A stretch of 64,000 nucleotides of DNA. It comes from Phaseolus vulgaris. Its lineage: Eukaryota > Streptophyta > Magnoliopsida > Fabales > Fabaceae. The first letter of the stretch is position 1. Each line of letters starts with the position of its first letter. The stretch spans positions 24,835,520 through 24,899,519 of the forward strand of contig NC_023758.2 of NCBI RefSeq assembly GCF_000499845.2, given 5' to 3'. Made by a program: the position numbers and the translations under genes. The notes beneath the pieces were generated by a model, which did no database searches, was not told the origin of the DNA, and saw nothing but the letters and a program-made list of their open reading frames with translations. Below are positions 58,755-64,000 of this stretch, in pieces.

Positions 58755-61127
58755 TGTAAGGATCGAGAAAAATAGTCTTAGAGTATAAATGGTACAATTA
58801 AAATGGCACCTGAATATTTTATTATTAAAGTGAAAAGGCTATATAAATAGAAATTTAGTTATTCAGGTTTCATTTTAAAAGAACCATCATCTCTCTAAAA
58901 GCTCATTTTCCTTTCCTCTGCCTTCTCTCTAAGATTCTGATCTCCTCGCTTATCAGTTTGGCGATCGGAGTCTGTCGTTGGACTCCTGGCAGCGAAGACT
59001 ACAAGACTACCCGATCAGAATCTCTTATAGAGTAAGTTCGGTTTTGTTCCTCTTTTTCCTTTTCTCTCCCTTCTCTCTAAGATTCTGATCTCCTTACTTA
59101 TCAGTTTGGCCATCGGAGTCTGTCATTGGACTCCTGGCAGCGAATCCTATAAGGTTGCCCGATCAGAATCTCTGATAGAGTAAGTTCAATTTTTACCCTT
59201 CTCTGAGTCAAATTTTGAACTTGTAGGTCTATCTCAATCTAAGTGTATGCATGTGCCTCTTTTAGTTTTAGGATTAGTCTTTAGTAGATCAGAGTCTTAG
59301 AGATATAGTTAGATTTTTTATCAGGACTCTGTGGTGCAAGTTAAGCTACTTTTGAAGATTTTGGTAGGTTTGGAGCTCTTCGTGAGCATATGCTCAAGTA
59401 AAGGTAAGGGAAGCTAGTTTAAAATCTTCAATAGAACCCTAGGTTAGAAGATTTGAATGTGAGTGTCACGGGGTCACCAATTCCAAATTTTGTTGCAAGA
59501 TTTCTTGTTCTGAGTAGATGGTAGTTTGTTCGAAATTGAAAGTGTTGTGATTGAGAATTGGTTGTTTGATTTAAATAGTTTTGGAATTAGAAATCATATA
59601 TATGTATACATGGACATAATAACTCAATGATTCAATGAGAGAGATTGTATCATGCTGAACAGGAACTGTCAATGTAATGTGTAGATTTATAATTTATGAA
59701 TTGAATGAGATATTGATTTATAATCTAATAGGTATATTAAGTTATGCATAATTTTTCTGCATATTTCGCTCAAGCTAGCAAGTGCTAGCTCAAGCTAAAA
59801 ATTTTGGGTGCTCTCTGGAGGATTTTAGCCCAAGCTAGCGAATTTTAGCTTAAGCTAAAATTATGGGTGCTCTCTGGAGGATTTTAGCCCAACCTAGCGA
59901 ATTTTAGCTCAAGCTAAAACTATGGGTGCTCTTTGGAGGATTTTAGCCCAACCTAGCGAATTTTAGCTTAAGCTAAAATTATGGGTGCTCTCTGGAGGAT
60001 TTTAGCTCAAGCTAGCGAATTTTAGCTCAAGTTAAAATTCTGGGTGCTCTCTGGTGGATTTTAGCTCAAGCTAGCGAATTCTAGCTCAAGCTAAAGTAAA
60101 ATAAAAAATAAAATAAAATAAAATAAAATAAAATAAAAATAAAAATATTAAACTAATTTTTATTTGCTTTTAAAAGATTGATTTATTTATTTCTATATAG
60201 TTTTTCTTATAAAGTATGTAAACTTTTATTTCATGTATAGTTAATTGAAAATCTCTTTAATTAGACATTTATATAATTAGTCAATGAATTGTTGTGTATT
60301 TTGGAAATTCTAAACATTAGTATGATTTGATTGTTTGATGTTGGATATTATGAGGTTCAAAATATGAATTCTAATCAAGACATAGTATTTTCAGGAAAGA
60401 AAATACCGTGTTGAGATTGTTATTAGGGTGTATTGATTTGTGAGTGTCCTGTGTGGGTTGAAGGAGGTCCATTTGGCTGAGTCTGAGGTTTGAAAGAACT
60501 TATCAGAGCAGATCAAATGGATTTACCCTGTCATATGAAGATGATGAGATATTGAGATAATTATGCGCATGGTTGTGTGGGTTTCACAACAGTAGTATGA
60601 CAGGTGCATGTCTCTGGATGCTAATTTCAATACACGAGTCTTCAGGGAGTAGAGTCAAGTGTCTATGTGTTATGAGTCAGTAGAAGTCTGACATGAGAAA
60701 GATGAATATTGAAATTGTTGACAGACACTTGATGGTTATGTGAAATGCATGAGAAAGGATGGATTTATGTGGATGTTTAAAGTTATATTTGTGTTATAAG
60801 TTTTAAAAATACCTAGCTTACCCTTTGTTTTGTTTTGTGGTTGTTTTTCTTTAATCTGTGATGATCGTGTATTTTACACGGGAGCAGATGATGTTACAGG
60901 TGATAAAGTTTCTCGGTGAGAAGATGATTGATGGAAAATGTTTTTTTTTTTCTTTTGAAATTTTATTTTAAATTTTATGTAAATGTTTCAAGTCTTATGA
61001 AGACAGAGATAATTTGAAATATTAAACTAATGAAATTTTAGATATATTTGTATTATATTTATATATTTATTTTAATATTTCATACATATTATGATTATTA
61101 GATATGAGAAAATATAGGGATGTTACA
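58755..61127 (+). repeat. solo LTR (2.4 kb), copy B
   Basis: Begins TGTAAGGATCGAG, ends GGGATGTTACA, and is flanked by GCTAG at 58750-58754 and 61128-61132. It is colinear with copy A, with a TATA box at about 58840-58849. It has six 59-bp units at about 59767-60097 instead of four, and an AAAAT/AAAAATA run after them. Its duplication differs from that of copy A, so the two inserted separately. Confidence 0.92.
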
Positions 61128-61132
61128 GCTAG

Positions 61133-63014
61133 GATTTATATTTTTTATTCTAAAATATTGTAAATTACATGTTTATCATTTCTTTACTTAAAAATAATAG
61201 AATTTGAAAATATTATTATTGAAAATTAATTCAAATACAAAAGATTTTTTTGTACTTTATTTAAAAAAATACAAATTGAAAAATGTTGAAAAACATGAAA
61301 TAATTATTTATCAATTTTGCAAATCACAATATTCCATTTTTTTAATATTTAAAATAATGAAAAATTAAGTATAATAATATTAATAATATATTATTAATAT
61401 CAAATAATATCAACATAATGAATATTAAACTTGAAAATGAATTCAAATAGAAAAGGTTGTAAAATAAGACAAATTGAAAATTGTTTAATAGTATTAAATA
61501 ATTATTTAACAAAGTTGAAAATAGCAATATTCCATTTTTTAAATTAATGAAAATATTAAACTTGAAAATGAATTCAAATACAAAAAATAATGTAATTGTA
61601 ATGCTATTTAAACAAATGAAGGATTAAGTCTATAAAGTTAATGTCAAATCAATTTTGTCTAAAAGTCCATCAACAATCAAGTTTGTCCATCAACAATCAA
61701 GTTTGAGGAGGGAGGGATTCTTTTTGCTGTTTCTTTCCATGGTTTTGAGAGTGGGGGAGTGGATGAGGGGAGAGGGTATAGGGTTTTTTTCATTCTTCAC
61801 GAAGGGCCTATTTTTTTCATTTTTAAATTATTTTATAATAAATTCTTTAATAATATTTAAAAAATATTAATGAAATTTAAAGAATTTATTTTTATTGCAG
61901 CTGATACAAGGATTTTCTTAAAAGATGCAATTACCTAAACTCACCGCCTCTCTTCCATTTTGTGTTATTTGTTCATCAAATTTGCTTTGTCCCATCACAT
62001 TTGCTTTGTCTCAGCCACCGCTATTTTGATAGGTTTTCCTTTTTTTTTCCATGTTTGTGAATCTGAATCCACGGTATATGAACCCCAAGGTAAGATTTTT
62101 TCGTTCTTTTGTATGCATGGGAAAGCAATACTGTATCATGAAATGAAATTGATAAGAACTTCATCATTTCCTAAACCCCACATTACCTTTTGTTGGAATT
62201 TTTACTGTGAATGTTTTGCTTGGCATAGTGATTTTTTCCCAAACTCTGTTAAACCTTTTCATAGGGTTCCCTTTTTTTCCATGTTTGTGAAACTGATTGC
62301 ACAGTATATGAAACCCCAGGTACGATTTTTTCATTCTTTTGTACGATTATGTATAGATTTATGACATTTTACCTTCTTCATGAAACTTACATTCTCAATC
62401 TTCGTAGTATCAATTTTGTAAGCTTTCAATCTGTGTTTTATAGATAGGTTTTCAAAGCAAGGGTTCCTTTTTTTTGTAAACCAGAAAAGGTCTTTTGCAA
62501 ATCTGCAAAAAAACGCATGTGAAGTTTCTATTTTTGGAACATCTTTCTGTAAATGGACCAATTTTTGAACTTTGGTTTTCATCTGTTTTACATATTGCAT
62601 GTACGTCAGTTTGTATAACATCATTTTTTATAGATAGATGTCTGTGAAAGTCTCTTCGCAACATTTTTCTCTTTCTAAAGTCAAACAACATTTTCATTAA
62701 TGTTAATGCTTAAAGTAGAATGATGTTCTTTTGAGTGGAAAAGCAATTTTGTTTCCAGGACCTAAAAGTTAAGAATTTTATCACAATGTTAACGTTACCG
62801 TATGTATTAGACCATTTTATGGTTTGATTCTTTCAAAAATCGTTTCCTTTTCGTGAAACATTGTATAAATCAATCATCATTCATTATTTTTCTTACTATT
62901 CGTACTCATTTTGAAATCTAGATTTTACTTATTTTTTACTTTTTCAAAATAATTAAGCACCAATCCTTCTATATAAATAGATGCGTGGTATGTTATTTGG
63001 AATCTCATTTAGCA
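61133..63014. other. AT-rich intergenic DNA with a partial local duplication
   Basis: No gene is accepted. CCATGTTTGTGAA.CTGA...C.GTATATGAA.CCCC..GGTA occurs twice at about 62050-62105 and 62278-62325, about 228 bp apart, which indicates a local duplication. Short open frames show no domain. Confidence 0.4.
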
Positions 63015-63464
63015 TCAACAGTTTGCATTTTCCTCTGCTCCTTGTCTGAACATAGAGATTTCAGACTTAGCTTTAATGTAGCGAGAGATTGGAAAAAATC
63101 TTTGCAGAAATTTTTCTTCTACATCCTCTCTGCTCGTGAGGCTCTGATTTGGTAATGATTTGAACCACTTTTTAGCCTTTCCTGCCAATGAGAAAGGAAA
63201 CAAGTGCATATAAACATTCTCAACTTCACCTAATATAAAGCCCATTGCTCCCACCAATTTATAAAATGTATCCAAATGTGAATATGGATCCTCATGTTCC
63301 ATTGCTGTGAATTGATGGGCACCGATGAGAGTAAGAAAATAGGGATCTATTTTCAATGTCTTGGTGGTAGTAGGTATGACCATACTAGAAAAAGGCATTG
63401 ACCCCTTGATCGTGACATAATCTCCAAGTGTCCTCCTAGGATGTGTTGCTTGATTTTCTGTCAT
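63015..63464 (-). pseudogene. gag fragment of a Ty3/gypsy element
   Basis: The minus strand begins MTENQATHPRRTLGDYV at 63464. It contains a retrotransposon gag core: DPYSHLDTFYKLVGAMG, FPFSLAGKAKKWFKSLPNQSL and KFLQRFFPISRYIKAKSEI. It ends soon after FRQGAEEN, much earlier than a full gag, so the rest is lost at about 63020. The style (KAKKWFKSLP, FLQRFFP) fits Athila-like gypsy elements. The 5' LTR would lie to the right of the window. Confidence 0.8.
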
Positions 63465-64000
63465 GTTGGAAAAAGAAACAGAGTATTTATATTTTATATT
63501 TTATATTTTATTTATATTATCTTTTTTTTTAGATTTAAAAAATAAACAGAAATTTAACTAGTTAACTAAAATAACTGCCTAAACTACAGATTAAAATTTA
63601 AAAATAAAATAAAACAAAACAAACTAGAATAAAACACTTAAAAGAAATTATATCTAAAATATTTAGAAAAAAAAATAAAAATTTACGTAAAATAAAAACT
63701 AAAAACAGAATAACATACTTAAAAATACAAATAAATACTAGGAATAAAATAAAAACAAAATAAAATAAAGCTAAAACAAAATAAAACTCAATCTATAATT
63801 GTAAACAACTAACTAAAATTCTTTAAAGATACTACGTAAAAATAAAAACTAAAACAAATAATGATAAATAATTAAAACAAATAAATAAAAACTACCTAAA
63901 CCTAAATATAACTACGTAACTAAACCTAAAAAGAACTAAAATAAAATATAATAAAATAAAAACAAAATCAAAAGAATAATCAAAATAAATATGAAAATAA
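63465..64000. other. A-rich low-complexity leader, window end
   Basis: AAATAAAA/AAACAAA-like sequence, probably the 5' untranslated leader of the gypsy element encoding the gag fragment on the minus strand. No gene is visible. Confidence 0.4.

Noticed and set aside
54665..61127. A complete LTR retrotransposon that has captured the B3 gene between its two LTRs
   Set aside because: Each LTR has its own distinct 5-bp duplication (TCTCG and GCTAG), and no primer site, purine tract or gag lies between them. They are two solo LTRs.

Overview
The window looks like nuclear DNA of a legume, probably of the bean/cowpea group (Phaseoleae). The main evidence is a decayed copy of the SYMRK/NORK symbiosis receptor kinase, AT-rich intergenic DNA, GT-AG introns and dense plant LTR retrotransposons and a CACTA transposon. 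Species cannot be fixed from the sequence alone. Intact host genes are few: an intronless PPR protein (17127-19427, +), a nine-exon Rab escort protein gene whose exons I could join in frame (22054-26799, -), and a two-B3-domain protein (about 57599-58473, +; first exon uncertain).

Layout. 1-1235: 3' end of an LTR element. 1628-2190: remnant of the non-autonomous family described below. 2284-4830: SYMRK pseudogene. 5225-6018: Tat-type LTR, cut by a non-autonomous copia-like element (6019-11935, minus strand). 11936-17126: mostly featureless AT-rich DNA. 17127-26799: gene island (PPR, solo Tat LTR, REP). 27188 to about 44606: a Ty3/gypsy Tat-lineage element on the minus strand, with 3' LTR, antisense extra gene, 80-bp tandem array, broken pol and gag-protease. 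It is split by a second copy of the copia-like element at 34166-42714 (5-bp target duplication GTATA). That copy itself carries two solo LTRs, one in each of its LTRs. 47338-54060: a CACTA transposon with an intact five-exon TnpA-like gene, a truncated TnpD and a captured TRICHOME BIREFRINGENCE-LIKE gene fragment. 54665-61127: the B3 gene between two independent solo LTRs. 63015-63464: a gag fragment of another gypsy element on the minus strand.

The most unusual signal lies in the non-autonomous copia-like family. It has a gag gene with UBN2-like and CCHC regions, no protease, integrase or reverse transcriptase, and a second same-strand ORF resembling the 'putative plant transposon protein' family. 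About 40 copies of a quasi-palindrome, AAACAATCGGTTGTTT, are scattered through its LTRs, leader, spacer and coding parts. They come almost always in pairs exactly 21 bp apart (two helical turns). LTR copies gain or lose exactly one 21-bp unit. This resembles a cis-element array awaiting a binding protein. The second ORF is a candidate, by analogy with VANC proteins of VANDAL transposons, but that link is inference.

The host genes do not form a pathway. The PPR protein should act in organelle RNA metabolism, REP in Rab prenylation, and the B3 protein as a DNA-binding factor. Most of the rest is transposon layering, and perfect target-site duplications allow the order of insertions to be read.
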